From NCBI GenBank assembly GCA_045604805.1, contig JAZUOT010000037.1:11124-75123 (forward strand): a stretch of DNA of 64,000 bases, in the 5' to 3' direction. Positions within the stretch are counted from its first letter, which is position 1; the number at the start of each line of letters is the position of its first letter. The notes below the pieces were generated by a model that saw only the letters and a list, made by a program, of their open reading frames with translations, searched no databases and was not told the DNA's origin. Shown here one piece after another: positions 8,632-18,042 of the stretch. The translations under genes were made by a program, and so were the position numbers. The DNA is from JAZUOT01 sp045604805 (GTDB taxonomy: Bacteria; Bacillota; Clostridia; Oscillospirales; Acutalibacteraceae).

Positions 8632-10074
8632 ATGATAGAAGTTAAAAATCTTATCAAGTGTTATGGTAAGAAACGAGCACTTGATGATATAAGTTTTGTT
8701 GTAAAAGAAGGAGAGATCTTAGGATTTTTAGGTCCAAACGGAGCAGGAAAATCTACCACTATGAACATAATTACAGGGTATCTTTCTTCCACATATGGTA
8801 GGGTAGAGATAGATGGGATTGATATGTCCCAGAAGCCCTTAAAAGCCAAGCAAAAGATAGGATATCTGCCAGAGACTCCACCTTTGTATCAGGACATGAC
8901 TGTTATTGATTACTTAGACTTTGTGTATCAGCTGAAAAAAGTTAAAGAAGATGAAGATGAACATTTAGGTGAAATATGTAAAATTGTCGGTTTGACTGAT
9001 GTTTGCAACAGGCTTATAAAAAATCTTTCCAAAGGATATAAACAGCGTGTAGGTTTAGCTCAGGCTTTAGTAGGTTTCCCACCGGTGCTTATACTTGATG
9101 AGCCTACAGTTGGTTTAGATCCAAAGCAAATAATAGAAATAAGAAATCTGATAAAAAATCTTTCACAAAAACATACAGTCATACTCTCATCTCATGTGTT
9201 ACCAGAGATTCAGGCGATATGTGAGCGTGTGCTGGTGATAAACAATGGTAAGATTGTTGCAGATGACACCCCAGAAAAACTTTCAGCAAGCATAACAGGT
9301 AATACCAGGCTTCGTGTAACAATAGACGGAGATAAAGATAAAGTTTGTGAAGTTATCAAGTCTGTAGATGGCGTTGTTTCTGTGAAAGAAGCCGAAGTTG
9401 ATGCTGAATCTGAAGATTCTGAAACTTGCAGTTTTGATATAGAATGTTTGCCAGATTATGATTTGCGAAAAGCTTTAGCTATGGCGGTAAACAGTACAGG
9501 TGCAATTTTGCTGTCAGCAGTAAATGTACAAATGAGTTTAGAGGATATATTCTTAAAACTCACAGAAGATGATGCACAGGTAAGCAAAGAAACTGTTGAG
9601 ACTGAAGGTTCCGACGAAAGTAAAGAAGACGCTTCTGCTGAAGACACTGCCAAAGTAGAAAGTTCTGACGAGGACGAAACAGAAAGAACTGATAAAGAAA
9701 CTACTGAAACTGAAAGTCCTGATGATAACAAAGAAGAAGCTTCTGCTGAAGAGGCTAGCAAAAAAGAAAGTTCAGGCGAGGACAAAACAGAAAACCCCGA
9801 GAAAGAAACTGCTGAAACTGAAAGTTCTGATGATAACAAAGAAGAAGCTTCTGCTGAAGAGGCTAGCGAAAAAGAAAATTCAGACGAGGACGAAATAGAA
9901 ATAACTGATAAAGAAACTACTGAAACTGAAGATTCCGATGACAATAAAGAAGAAAACTCAGCTGAAGAGACTACAAAAGTAGAAAGTTCTGATGAAGATG
10001 AAGACGAAGCAGAAGACAAAGAAAATACTGAAACTGATATAGACAATACTGAAAAGGAAACTAAAAAATCTTAA
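8632..10074 (+). CDS. ABC transporter ATP-binding protein, Gld/ABC-2 type, with acidic repeat tail
   Basis: The first ~300 residues form a standard ABC-2 exporter ATPase: Walker A GPNGAGKST, signature LSKGYKQRVGLAQAL, Walker B LILDEPTVGLDP and the H-loop SSHVLPEI, followed by a small regulatory domain. The next three genes encode a permease, a GldG-like protein and a DUF4340 protein, so it powers that exporter; the substrate is unknown. The unusual part is the last ~150 residues: four tandem 36-residue acidic Glu/Asp/Ser/Thr/Lys-rich units (from residue 328), absent from ordinary family members of about 240-330 residues. This tail is presumably cytoplasmic and disordered. Whether it regulates the ATPase or binds a partner is unknown. 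Confidence 0.9.
   Translation: MIEVKNLIKCYGKKRALDDISFVVKEGEILGFLGPNGAGKSTTMNIITGYLSSTYGRVEIDGIDMSQKPLKAKQKIGYLPETPPLYQDMTVIDYLDFVYQLKKVKEDEDEHLGEICKIVGLTDVCNRLIKNLSKGYKQRVGLAQALVGFPPVLILDEPTVGLDPKQIIEIRNLIKNLSQKHTVILSSHVLPEIQAICERVLVINNGKIVADDTPEKLSASITGNTRLRVTIDGDKDKVCEVIKSVDGVVSVKEAEVDAESEDSETCSFDIECLPDYDLRKALAMAVNSTGAILLSAVNVQMSLEDIFLKLTEDDAQVSKETVETEGSDESKEDASAEDTAKVESSDEDETERTDKETTETESPDDNKEEASAEEASKKESSGEDKTENPEKETAETESSDDNKEEASAEEASEKENSDEDEIEITDKETTETEDSDDNKEENSAEETTKVESSDEDEDEAEDKENTETDIDNTEKETKKS
9613..10044 (+). repeat. Four tandem 108-bp units inside the ABC ATPase gene
   Basis: Units start at 9613, 9721, 9829 and 9937. Each encodes 36 residues beginning D[DE][NS]KE[ED] and running through SAE[ED]-type, S[SG]xED and KE[TN]-type segments; the middle two are closest and the last is degenerate at its end. 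The length is a multiple of three, so unit gain or loss would keep the frame. The composition makes the antisense strand open for almost 200 codons, a by-product. Confidence 0.9.
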
Positions 10075-10126
10075 TAGCAACATTGTTTATGTAATTGCAA
10101 AAATAATATAAAGGAGATTAAAACTG

Positions 10127-10837
10127 ATGTTAGCAGTTATGAAAAGAGAACTATACTCTTATTTCCATTCGCCAATAGCGTACATAGTAATAGCAGTATT
10201 TTATTTTATAGCAAATTTATTTTTTATGATATATTGTTTATTTAGTGATTCCAATGATTTTACATATGTATTTTCATCTTTGACAAACTGGATAGTTTTA
10301 CTTGTTTTGTCACCGCTTCTTACCATGAAAATATGGAGTGAAGAAAAAAAGCAAAAGACAGAACAATTACTTTTTACAGCGCCAAGAAGCCTTTCTTCTA
10401 TAGTCTTGGGCAAATACCTTGCGGTGGTAGTGATTTATCTTTTATGTTTGTTTATGTTGGCAGTACAAGTAGGAATAACTTGTTTTTTTGCCAGACCTGA
10501 TTTTGCTTCTATTTTGGGGAGCTTGCTAGGAATCATCCTATACGGGATGGCTTTATTTGCGATTGGTATGTTTATTTCTGCTCTGACCGAAAGCCAAATA
10601 ATCGCTTTTATTGGCACATTAGCCATCAATTTTTTCATAATGATAACTGATACTTTAGCGAATATGTTTATGGGGACATGGGCAGCTGATGTGTTCGAGG
10701 CTCTTTCATTTTCGCATCATTACAAAAACTTCACAATGGGCATACTGAATATTACTGATTTAGTTTTTTTCTTGACTGTGTGCTGTTTATTTGTGTTCTT
10801 GAACATTCGTGTTTTCGAAAAAAGACGCTGGAGCTAA
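10127..10837 (+). CDS. ABC-2 type transporter permease (GldF-like)
   Basis: A 236-aa membrane protein with about six hydrophobic segments and the typical ABC-2 permease opening, MKRELYSYFHSPIAY, plus the cytoplasmic MKIWSEEKKQKTEQLLFTAP segment that family members use to contact the ATPase. It follows the ATPase gene with an AAAGGAG ribosome site and overlaps the ribosome site of the next gene, so it is an operon member. Together with the ATPase it should form the transmembrane core of an exporter resembling the GldA/GldF pair. Substrate unknown. Confidence 0.88.
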   Translation: MLAVMKRELYSYFHSPIAYIVIAVFYFIANLFFMIYCLFSDSNDFTYVFSSLTNWIVLLVLSPLLTMKIWSEEKKQKTEQLLFTAPRSLSSIVLGKYLAVVVIYLLCLFMLAVQVGITCFFARPDFASILGSLLGIILYGMALFAIGMFISALTESQIIAFIGTLAINFFIMITDTLANMFMGTWAADVFEALSFSHHYKNFTMGILNITDLVFFLTVCCLFVFLNIRVFEKRRWS

Positions 10838-10853
10838 GGAGGTATCATTCAAT

Positions 10854-12392
10854 ATGAAAAAGTTTAAAGCTTTAAATATAAAATTCAAAAGTCCCAAAGC
10901 TGCTTTTGCAAATTTAAAGGAAAATTATTCAAGAGAGTTTAAACAAGGCCACGCAAAACGAGCTACAACTTCAACAATACTCACGATTTTTATTGTAGTT
11001 GTACTTATACTTGTGAATATGCTTGTCGGTATAGTCGATGACAAATTTTCGCTAAATGTTGATTTGACCACTAGCGGTTTCAATACTTTAAGTGCCGAAA
11101 CAATACAGTACATAAGCAATATAGATAAGGAAATATCTATAAATGTCATGAATCCGAAAGCAGCTTTTTGTGCAGGTGAAAGTTCAATTACTAATAGTAC
11201 AAAATATTTCACACAAGCAAGCAATATAATAGATCAATTCGGGAAATATTCTGACAAAATAACAGTAAATTACATCGATACAGTAAACGACCCTGGATTT
11301 ACAACTAAGTTCCCAGAACATAAGTTTTATGGAAATGAGCTTGTCATAATCGTTGATGGTAGAAATAAAATAATTGATTCATACGAGCTATTCAACTTTA
11401 ATAATTCAAACAATTATTCATATTCCTACGGTATTAGCTCTTCGAAGGCCGAACAAGTTATAACATCAGCTATACTAAACATGACAAGTAGTGATAAGAC
11501 CAAGGCAACCTTTTTGAAAGGGTATTCAGAAGATGATTATTCTTCGCTAAAAACACTTTTAGAAGATAACAACTATTCTGTGGAAGAAACAGAGGTTTTA
11601 GGCGGAGATATTCCTGAAGATACTAAACTCCTGATAATATTTGCGCCTAAAAAAGATTATGACAATCTTGGTATAGAAAAAATAAATGACTTTATTGAAA
11701 ACTCAAATGATAATGGGGTTGGAATAGTTTACGTTGCAAATGCAAATAGTGAAAACCACAAAAATATAAACAAGTTCCTCAAAAATTATGGTATGAGTGT
11801 AGAAAGTGGAATAGCTTATTCTACTGATAAAAAGACACAAATGGCCTCAAACAACGGATATATCCCATATTATTGCTCAACAACATACGCCTCAGAAGAA
11901 TATACAGAAGGGCTAGCAAATACAACTAGTCCAGTGGTAGCAGCCCAGAGTCACCCAATAAAAATAGAAGATTCTAGTAAAGCCACATCTTTGCTTGACA
12001 TAGCTACAGGTGGAGTGAGTAAATCTCAATTTTCTGATTATAACGAAAAAGCTAACGAGAGTAATATATGTGTAGCAGCTATATCAAAAAATGAAACTTC
12101 TCAAGGTTCAGGTAAGTATAATTATGTAATGACTATCGGTTCTAATCTGAATTTTTATGAAGATTTACTTTCGTATACGAGTTTAAATAACTCTGTTTAC
12201 TTTACAAATGTATTTAATAAAATTACAAGCACTGAGTCTGGTGTAGTAATAGCTCCAAAAACAGCTGAAAGTGCTCAGCTCGGTGCGAGTGCTTTCCAAG
12301 CATATACTATTGCAGCTATACTTGTAATTCTTATACCACTTATTATCTTAATTTACGGAATAATAGTATGGGCTGTGAGGAGGCACCGTTAA
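10854..12392 (+). CDS. GldG-like ABC-associated membrane protein
   Basis: The 512-aa product has an N-terminal cytoplasmic segment, a hydrophobic segment at about residues 40-60, a long extracytoplasmic region and a C-terminal hydrophobic segment followed by AVRRHR. This is the architecture of GldG/DUF4350-type proteins next to GldA/GldF-like ABC genes. ATG 10854 is chosen because a strong AAGGAGGT ribosome site (10836-10843) precedes it; a longer frame from 10809 overlaps the permease gene without a ribosome site. It probably accompanies the exporter at the membrane as an accessory subunit. The ectodomain has no recognised catalytic motif. Confidence 0.8.
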   Translation: MKKFKALNIKFKSPKAAFANLKENYSREFKQGHAKRATTSTILTIFIVVVLILVNMLVGIVDDKFSLNVDLTTSGFNTLSAETIQYISNIDKEISINVMNPKAAFCAGESSITNSTKYFTQASNIIDQFGKYSDKITVNYIDTVNDPGFTTKFPEHKFYGNELVIIVDGRNKIIDSYELFNFNNSNNYSYSYGISSSKAEQVITSAILNMTSSDKTKATFLKGYSEDDYSSLKTLLEDNNYSVEETEVLGGDIPEDTKLLIIFAPKKDYDNLGIEKINDFIENSNDNGVGIVYVANANSENHKNINKFLKNYGMSVESGIAYSTDKKTQMASNNGYIPYYCSTTYASEEYTEGLANTTSPVVAAQSHPIKIEDSSKATSLLDIATGGVSKSQFSDYNEKANESNICVAAISKNETSQGSGKYNYVMTIGSNLNFYEDLLSYTSLNNSVYFTNVFNKITSTESGVVIAPKTAESAQLGASAFQAYTIAAILVILIPLIILIYGIIVWAVRRHR

Positions 12393-12393
12393 T

Positions 12394-13818
12394 ATGTCGC
12401 AAATAAAGCAAGAGAAAAAATCAAAATATTTTACCATAACCATATTAGCAGCATTAGTTTTTTTGTTTTCTCTTGCTGTTTTGTTCAAAATGCCTGTTAA
12501 AACTTCCTCAATAAGCGATTCAGCTCTTATTGTCAATACCCAACTTCCCGATGATGTGGTTTCTGTAGACATATCAAATCCTTTAGACAAGTATCAAGTA
12601 CTTGCAAATAAAGGAAGTTGTTCGATATCTGAGCTTCAGAATATACCAACATCAGAGGAAGCTTTTGATTTGCTGCTTGCAAATTCTTCGCGTATAAGGG
12701 CCACCCAGCTTGTAAATGAAGAAACATATGATCTGGGAGAATATGGTCTTGATACACCACATACAATAGCAAATATAAAATATAAAGATAATACGGAGAC
12801 TACACTGAATATAGGCAATGAAGCTCCGATGTCTGCTGGCATTTATGTGAATTTTTCTGGGACAACAAGGGTTTATCTCTTTCCTGAGGAATATCTGAAA
12901 TCTTTTAGCTACACAAAAATGGATTACGTCAGCAAAAATATAGTACCTAGAGTTAGTTCTTCTGGAAACACAATGAATGTCTCAAAAGTGACTTTTAAAG
13001 GTGCTGGAAGAAGTGAAGATTTAGTTGTTTCTTTAGGAACTAGTACAGATAACACTACCACTTATACCCTCAAAAAAGGTGATATAGTTGCTGATGGCGA
13101 TAGAACTAAGTCTTTGGCTATTATGAATGAAATCAAAAATTTGTCGGCAGAGAATGTAGAAATAATAAATCCTTCCCCAGGAGATATAGAAAAATATGGT
13201 TTGAAAGAACCTTATGCCACAGCAGTTGTAGCGCTTGACGACAAACCGGCGACTGTAGTGGTATCTGTGCCCGACGCTGAAGGTAACTGTTATATTATGA
13301 ATAAATCAGTGCCAGTTATATTTAAAACTATTGCCGATAAGGAAGATTGGATAGATGTTACGTTTGAAGATATGGTCAACAGGAATATTTTGAATGATCC
13401 TATTACTTCCCTCAAAAAACTTACTATCAGCGATGATAAAGATAACTACGAATTCCTTTTTGAAACTTCTTTACAAGATAATTCTAATATAGCTTTGTCT
13501 TATGTAAGTTGTAATGGACAAATTATAAACTCAGAGGACTTCAAAAATTTCTATCAAAAACTCAGCTCTTGTACTGTGGCTTCGTTTACTTCGGACAAAA
13601 TTGCAGAAAATGCTAAGCCTATGTTTTCCTATAAATTTGAATATATAGATACTTCTAAAGAGGTAAATGTTGTGGATTTCTATCGTTCAAACGATGGGTT
13701 AAATGCATTTGTATACAAAAATGGAAAGTGTAATAGTATAGTGAGTTTATCCTATATTGATGATATTACTAGTGAATTAAAAAAATTAATGGGTTTAGAA
13801 AATACAGATGATAACTAA
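12394..13818 (+). CDS. DUF4340-domain membrane-anchored protein
   Basis: This 474-aa protein has one N-terminal hydrophobic segment (about residues 13-31) after a basic start and a long extracytoplasmic part with repeated beta-rich units containing the DUF4340 pattern (YGL-type motifs such as LGEYGLDTPHT and IEKYGLKEPYAT). DUF4340 proteins commonly follow GldG-like genes in ABC-2 operons, as here, with a one-base gap and a GAGGAGG ribosome site. It is the last gene of the operon. It probably works outside the membrane with the exporter; biochemical role unknown. Confidence 0.8.
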   Translation: MSQIKQEKKSKYFTITILAALVFLFSLAVLFKMPVKTSSISDSALIVNTQLPDDVVSVDISNPLDKYQVLANKGSCSISELQNIPTSEEAFDLLLANSSRIRATQLVNEETYDLGEYGLDTPHTIANIKYKDNTETTLNIGNEAPMSAGIYVNFSGTTRVYLFPEEYLKSFSYTKMDYVSKNIVPRVSSSGNTMNVSKVTFKGAGRSEDLVVSLGTSTDNTTTYTLKKGDIVADGDRTKSLAIMNEIKNLSAENVEIINPSPGDIEKYGLKEPYATAVVALDDKPATVVVSVPDAEGNCYIMNKSVPVIFKTIADKEDWIDVTFEDMVNRNILNDPITSLKKLTISDDKDNYEFLFETSLQDNSNIALSYVSCNGQIINSEDFKNFYQKLSSCTVASFTSDKIAENAKPMFSYKFEYIDTSKEVNVVDFYRSNDGLNAFVYKNGKCNSIVSLSYIDDITSELKKLMGLENTDDN

Positions 13819-13862
13819 ATAACGTATTTTTTATGTAAGGCATATAATAGGGATTGATATTT

Positions 13863-14633
13863 TTGGAATTAGAGAAAGTAGCGAGGATTGCCATAAAAGC
13901 AGGTGAGATACTACTAAAGAATGGCTCTGATACACATCGAATAGAAGAAACAGTAGCATTGATCTGCAAAGCTTATGGGCATACAGCCGAATGTGTATCA
14001 TTGCCATACGGGATATTCATAGAGTTTATAAATAATGACCCTGCAAAAGAAAAAACTATAATGAAAAAAATATCAGGACGTGATTTCGATTTGCATAAGA
14101 TAGAACTTGTCAATGCGTTTTCGCGATCTTTAAATTATGGCTTACTTCCATATGAAGAAGCATTAAGCAAACTCCAAGAAATAGACGATTCCCCAAGTTT
14201 TTCGATTTTGACACAATCGCTGGCAGCAGGACTTACTGGTGGGGTATATACATTGCTTTTTAAGGGAAGTTTTTTTGATGCCATGGTTGCATCTGGTATA
14301 TGTATGTTGGTCCAATTTTTAATTCTTAAAAGTAAGACAACAAATGGTGTCTTGCAGTATGTTGTTAATTTTATTGCTGGTTTTATCATGGGATTTATGG
14401 CTTTAGCTGCATCTCAACTTTTTCCTCAGCTAAATAGTCATTTCATAAATACAGGTTCTATTATGATACTAGTTCCTGGAATTATTTTGACAAATGGGCT
14501 TAAAGATTTCATATATGGGCACTATTATTCCGGTCTAGGAAAGATATTTAATGCGATACTTATTGTGTCTATAGTTGCTATAGGTGTTGGTTTCGCTCTT
14601 ATGCTATTTAGGTCCGGAGGAATCCTGCAATGA
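13863..14633 (+). CDS. Threonine/serine exporter family protein, large subunit (DUF1212)
   Basis: The product (256 aa from TTG 13863) has the cytoplasmic N-terminal domain of the ThrE/DUF1212 family with the hallmark GSDTHRIEETV, then about five membrane segments. Family members export threonine and serine or related small molecules; in Firmicutes the function is split between this and a small partner, which is the next gene here, overlapping by 4 bases. An alternative in-frame TTG at 13854 lies too close to the AGGGA ribosome site, so 13863 is preferred. Actual substrate not determinable from sequence. Confidence 0.82.
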   Translation: MELEKVARIAIKAGEILLKNGSDTHRIEETVALICKAYGHTAECVSLPYGIFIEFINNDPAKEKTIMKKISGRDFDLHKIELVNAFSRSLNYGLLPYEEALSKLQEIDDSPSFSILTQSLAAGLTGGVYTLLFKGSFFDAMVASGICMLVQFLILKSKTTNGVLQYVVNFIAGFIMGFMALAASQLFPQLNSHFINTGSIMILVPGIILTNGLKDFIYGHYYSGLGKIFNAILIVSIVAIGVGFALMLFRSGGILQ

Positions 14634-15103
14634 ATACAGTATTATACCTAGTATATTCTTCCGTGCTAACATTTTTTGGTACCTGTGCCCCTGGGATATT
14701 ATTTAATATAAATAGAAATAAGCTTATATACGCAGGTATAGGAGGAAGTTTAGGCTGGCTTTGCTATACACTTATACAGATGCAGCAGCAGAGTATTTTT
14801 GTAGCGGCATTTGTTGGAGCGTTTATTGTCGGAATTTATAGCGAGCTTATGGCAAGATTCAGGAAGTCACCAGCTATGATGTTTTACATACCAGGCATTA
14901 TCCCTTTAGTCCCAGGATACACGGCATATTGTACAATTCTCTACCTTATAAGGAACGAATATGAATTAGCTAAACTTCATGTTTTAAAAACTGTAGGTCT
15001 AGCAGTAGCTATTTGTTTTGGATTAATGCTTTCTACGGCAGTTATTATATGGTTCAGAGATATGAAAAAGAAAAATTCAAACAATAATCCTAATAAGGAG
15101 TGA
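14630..15103 (+). CDS. Threonine/serine exporter family protein, small subunit (DUF3815)
   Basis: This 157-aa protein has about four to five hydrophobic segments and the conserved family elements FFGTCAPGILFN and MFYIPGIIPLVPG, matching the DUF3815 half of the split ThrE exporter. Its ATG overlaps the stop of the DUF1212 gene, so the two subunits are translationally coupled and probably form one heteromeric transporter. Confidence 0.82.
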   Translation: MNTVLYLVYSSVLTFFGTCAPGILFNINRNKLIYAGIGGSLGWLCYTLIQMQQQSIFVAAFVGAFIVGIYSELMARFRKSPAMMFYIPGIIPLVPGYTAYCTILYLIRNEYELAKLHVLKTVGLAVAICFGLMLSTAVIIWFRDMKKKNSNNNPNKE

Positions 15104-15107
15104 CTAT

Positions 15108-15575
15108 ATGCTGTACTGTAAAAAATGTAAACATTTATTTGAAGATAATAAGAAAACTTGTAAGTGCAAAGACAAATTCCTAAGTAATATGCCACCCAAT
15201 GCTGATGAACCTATTTTTTTAGTTACAGTTGATTCCTATGACTATGACAGAATACAGGCAGCACTAGACGATGCGAGTATTCCATATCAAACAAAGTTTG
15301 TGGACAAGTCTAGCGGGACATTACCTGTTATTTCAGGTAAAACTAATAGCGATATGAATATATTTGTTCCCTATGAATTTTTAGAAAAAGCAGAAGATAT
15401 ATGTAAGGGTATTATTATAGATGATGAAGAAAAATCAAAAATAAATATTCAGGAGCTTGATACGAGAAAGAATAAATTTGTGAGATTTATTTCTTTTGTC
15501 CTTTTCTTAATAATGATTTGGATCGTAGTGGCTGGTACGGATGCTATAATGCTATGGCTAAAAAGTTTATTTTAA
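15108..15575 (+). CDS. Zinc-ribbon and C-terminal membrane-anchor protein, function unknown
   Basis: The 155-aa product starts with a cysteine cluster (CKKCKHLF followed by CKC), a likely small zinc ribbon, continues with a domain of about 80 residues resembling DUF2007-type folds (TVDSYDYDRIQAALDDASIPYQ), and ends with one hydrophobic segment near residues 125-145. It probably sits on the inner face of the membrane. It lies 4 bases after the exporter pair. The DUF2007 resemblance is inferred from sequence feel only. Confidence 0.6.
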   Translation: MLYCKKCKHLFEDNKKTCKCKDKFLSNMPPNADEPIFLVTVDSYDYDRIQAALDDASIPYQTKFVDKSSGTLPVISGKTNSDMNIFVPYEFLEKAEDICKGIIIDDEEKSKINIQELDTRKNKFVRFISFVLFLIMIWIVVAGTDAIMLWLKSLF

Positions 15576-15631
15576 TCTGGCATAGTATAAAATTTGTCAC
15601 TAGACAAAGTTGATTTTAAGGAGCTAATTGG

Positions 15632-16528
15632 GTGCAAAGAAAAAAAGAAAACAAGTGTTCAGATAAGGTAATGGATCAGTATGATAAACTGCACAGAAAA
15701 ATAAGTAATATTCAATATTTAAAAAATACAAATAGTCGCAGAAGAAGACAGATAGAAATTAATTACAGAGTAAAGTTAGCTGTTTCTATAGTCACTATAG
15801 TATTACTTTTTGCAGTAATGATGGCAACAATGTTCAAAAATCCGGACAAGCGATCTGAAAATATTAATAATTCTATTTTTTCGGAAAGTGAAAGTTTGGA
15901 AGCACCATCAAACAGCAGTTCTATATCTGCTCAAGAATTAAAAGAAAAATCTTTTGCAAAATGGAATGAAAGTTGCGATTGGTCGATGAAAGTAATAAAT
16001 TCAGCTAATAAAATAGCTGATAATTATACGATGGCTTTTGGTGAGTATCAGTCATATAAAGTCGATGAGCGAATAGTGCCTTACTTAAAGGATATGATAC
16101 AAAAAGCTAGCAATGATGGAATCAATTTAAAAATAATTTCGGCATATAGGACACAGGAAAAGCAACGTTCTCTTTATAATGCTCAAGTAGCGCTAGAAAA
16201 GAAAAATGGAGTACCAGCAGCTCAAGCAGAGGAAGTTGCAGCGAAAACTGTAGCAAGACCAGGAACCAGCGAACATCAAACAGGTTTGGCAATTGATTTT
16301 AACAACCTTACACAACGATTTACAGACACTAAGGAGTATGCCTGGTTGGACGCTCATGCTCACGAATACGGATTCATACAAAGGTACTCTAGGGAAAAAT
16401 CTGATATAACTTCAGTAATAAATGAACCGTGGCATTATCGTTTTGTTGGCAAAGAAAATGCTAAACTTATAAAGGATTCCGGCTTGTGCTTAGAGGAATA
16501 TGTGTATAAACTGGAACAGGGTAAGTAG
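15632..16528 (+). CDS. D-alanyl-D-alanine carboxypeptidase, VanY/M15B family
   Basis: A 298-aa membrane-anchored enzyme: a basic cytoplasmic start with an RRRR patch, one membrane segment (about residues 50-68), a Ser-rich linker and a C-terminal M15B peptidase domain. The zinc-site motifs are visible as SAYRTQEKQ, PGTSEHQTGLAIDF (SxHxxGxAxD) and EPWHYRF (ExWH). Family members trim the terminal D-Ala from peptidoglycan stem peptides outside the membrane. The start is GTG 15632 with AAGGAG upstream. Nothing around it suggests vancomycin resistance; ordinary wall remodelling, possibly in sporulation, is more likely. Confidence 0.88.
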   Translation: MQRKKENKCSDKVMDQYDKLHRKISNIQYLKNTNSRRRRQIEINYRVKLAVSIVTIVLLFAVMMATMFKNPDKRSENINNSIFSESESLEAPSNSSSISAQELKEKSFAKWNESCDWSMKVINSANKIADNYTMAFGEYQSYKVDERIVPYLKDMIQKASNDGINLKIISAYRTQEKQRSLYNAQVALEKKNGVPAAQAEEVAAKTVARPGTSEHQTGLAIDFNNLTQRFTDTKEYAWLDAHAHEYGFIQRYSREKSDITSVINEPWHYRFVGKENAKLIKDSGLCLEEYVYKLEQGK

Positions 16529-16557
16529 TTTTTTTTTTTGAAAGAAGGAAGTATTTT

Positions 16558-18012
16558 ATGAAAATTAGAACTAGATATGCTCCAAGTCCCACTGGATTTA
16601 TGCATATAGGAAATTTGAGGACAGCTCTATATGAATATCTCATAGCGAAATCGAATAATGGTAAATTTGTTTTGAGAATAGAAGATACAGATCAAAACAG
16701 ACTAGTAGAAGATGCCGTAGATGTAATATACAGAACGCTCGAAGAGGTAGGTCTAAAGTACGATGAAGGCCCAAAAGTAGGTGGAGACTATGGCCCGTAT
16801 ATTCAAAGCGAACGAAAAAATGATTATCTGAAATATGCGAAAAAATTGGTAGAAGAGGGCAAAGCATATTATTGTTTTTGCTCTAAAGAACGTCTACAAG
16901 AACTAAAGTCAGACGATGGTTTTGCTTCTTATGACCGTCACTGTAGGGAACTTCCTAAAGAAAAGATCGAAAAATTATTAGCACAGGGTGTGCCATATGT
17001 AATAAGACAGAAAATGCCTTTGGATGGCACTACAACTTTCACTGATGCAGTGTTTGGGGAAATAAGTGTAGAAAATAAGGAACTAGAAGATCAAATACTA
17101 ATAAAAGCCGATTCATTTCCTACATACAATTTCGCAAATGTAATAGATGACCATAATATGAAAATAAGTCATATAGTTAGAGGTTGCGAATATTTGTCAT
17201 CTACACCGAAATATACCTTACTGTATGAAGCATTTTCTTGGGATGTACCGACTTTTGTTCATTTACCTCTTATAATGGGCAAAGATAATGAGGGCAATAT
17301 AAGTAAATTAAGCAAGCGCCACGGAGCAACATCCTTTGAGGAGCTAATGCAGCAGGGATACTTGCCGGAAGCTATAGTTAATTACATAGCTATGTTAGGC
17401 TGGTGCCCGAAAGAAAGCACAAAAGAAATATTCACTCTTTCAGAATTAGAAGAAGATTTCCACATAAATGAGATAAGCAAATCACCATCTGTGTTTGATT
17501 ATGATAAGCTTAATTGGTTCAATAGTGAATACATAAAGAAGCTCAGCGACGAAGAATTTTTGACTAATGCAAAAAAACACATAGATGGAAATTTATATGA
17601 TAAAATATCTAATGTGTCAGTTTTGCCATTGATGTTAAAAGCTAGGATATCTACTTTCTCGGAAATAGAAGAAAAATTAGACTTTGTTTTGGGTCTGGGA
17701 GAGTATGATTTAGAATTATTTGTAAACAAAAAAAGTAAAGCAAATTTAGAAAATGCAAAGCTAGCATTAGAAAAAGTAATACCAGCACTCAAAGCGAAAA
17801 ATGATTGGTCACATAACAACTTGCTTGAAACTTTGGGTAATATAGCATTAGAGCTGGAACTTAAAAAAGGTACTGTCATGTGGCCTGTGAGAATAGCTAT
17901 TTCAGGGAAGCTTGTGACTCCCGGTGGAGCTATTGAGATTTTACAGTTGTTAGGAAAAGAAGAAAGTCTTACGCGTCTAGAAAAAGGTCTTGAAAAACTA
18001 GCTGATAACTAA
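16558..18012 (+). CDS. gltX: Glutamyl-tRNA synthetase
   Basis: The 484-aa class I synthetase charges tRNA-Glu with glutamate in the cytoplasm. The HIGH motif is in PSPTGFMHIGN (HIGN at 16-19) and the KMSKS loop is KLSKRHG (250-256). Cysteines in the YYCFCSKE segment and YDRHCRELP fit the zinc-binding insertion of bacterial GluRS. It is followed 30 bases later by glutaminyl-tRNA synthetase, so the cell may make Gln-tRNA directly and this GluRS may discriminate against tRNA-Gln, an inference. The ribosome site is GAAGGAAG. Confidence 0.96.
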   Translation: MKIRTRYAPSPTGFMHIGNLRTALYEYLIAKSNNGKFVLRIEDTDQNRLVEDAVDVIYRTLEEVGLKYDEGPKVGGDYGPYIQSERKNDYLKYAKKLVEEGKAYYCFCSKERLQELKSDDGFASYDRHCRELPKEKIEKLLAQGVPYVIRQKMPLDGTTTFTDAVFGEISVENKELEDQILIKADSFPTYNFANVIDDHNMKISHIVRGCEYLSSTPKYTLLYEAFSWDVPTFVHLPLIMGKDNEGNISKLSKRHGATSFEELMQQGYLPEAIVNYIAMLGWCPKESTKEIFTLSELEEDFHINEISKSPSVFDYDKLNWFNSEYIKKLSDEEFLTNAKKHIDGNLYDKISNVSVLPLMLKARISTFSEIEEKLDFVLGLGEYDLELFVNKKSKANLENAKLALEKVIPALKAKNDWSHNNLLETLGNIALELELKKGTVMWPVRIAISGKLVTPGGAIEILQLLGKEESLTRLEKGLEKLADN

Positions 18013-18042
18013 GTAGCGTATATGAGTTTTTGAGGAGGAAAT

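Noticed and set aside
9456..10046. Antisense Ser-rich open frame of 196 codons
   Set aside because: Arises from the Glu/Asp/Ser repeat composition of the ABC ATPase tail; no ribosome site or promoter.
15632..16528. VanY-like gene as a vancomycin-resistance determinant
   Set aside because: No vanH/A/X or sensor-regulator genes are nearby; the family is common in wall metabolism.
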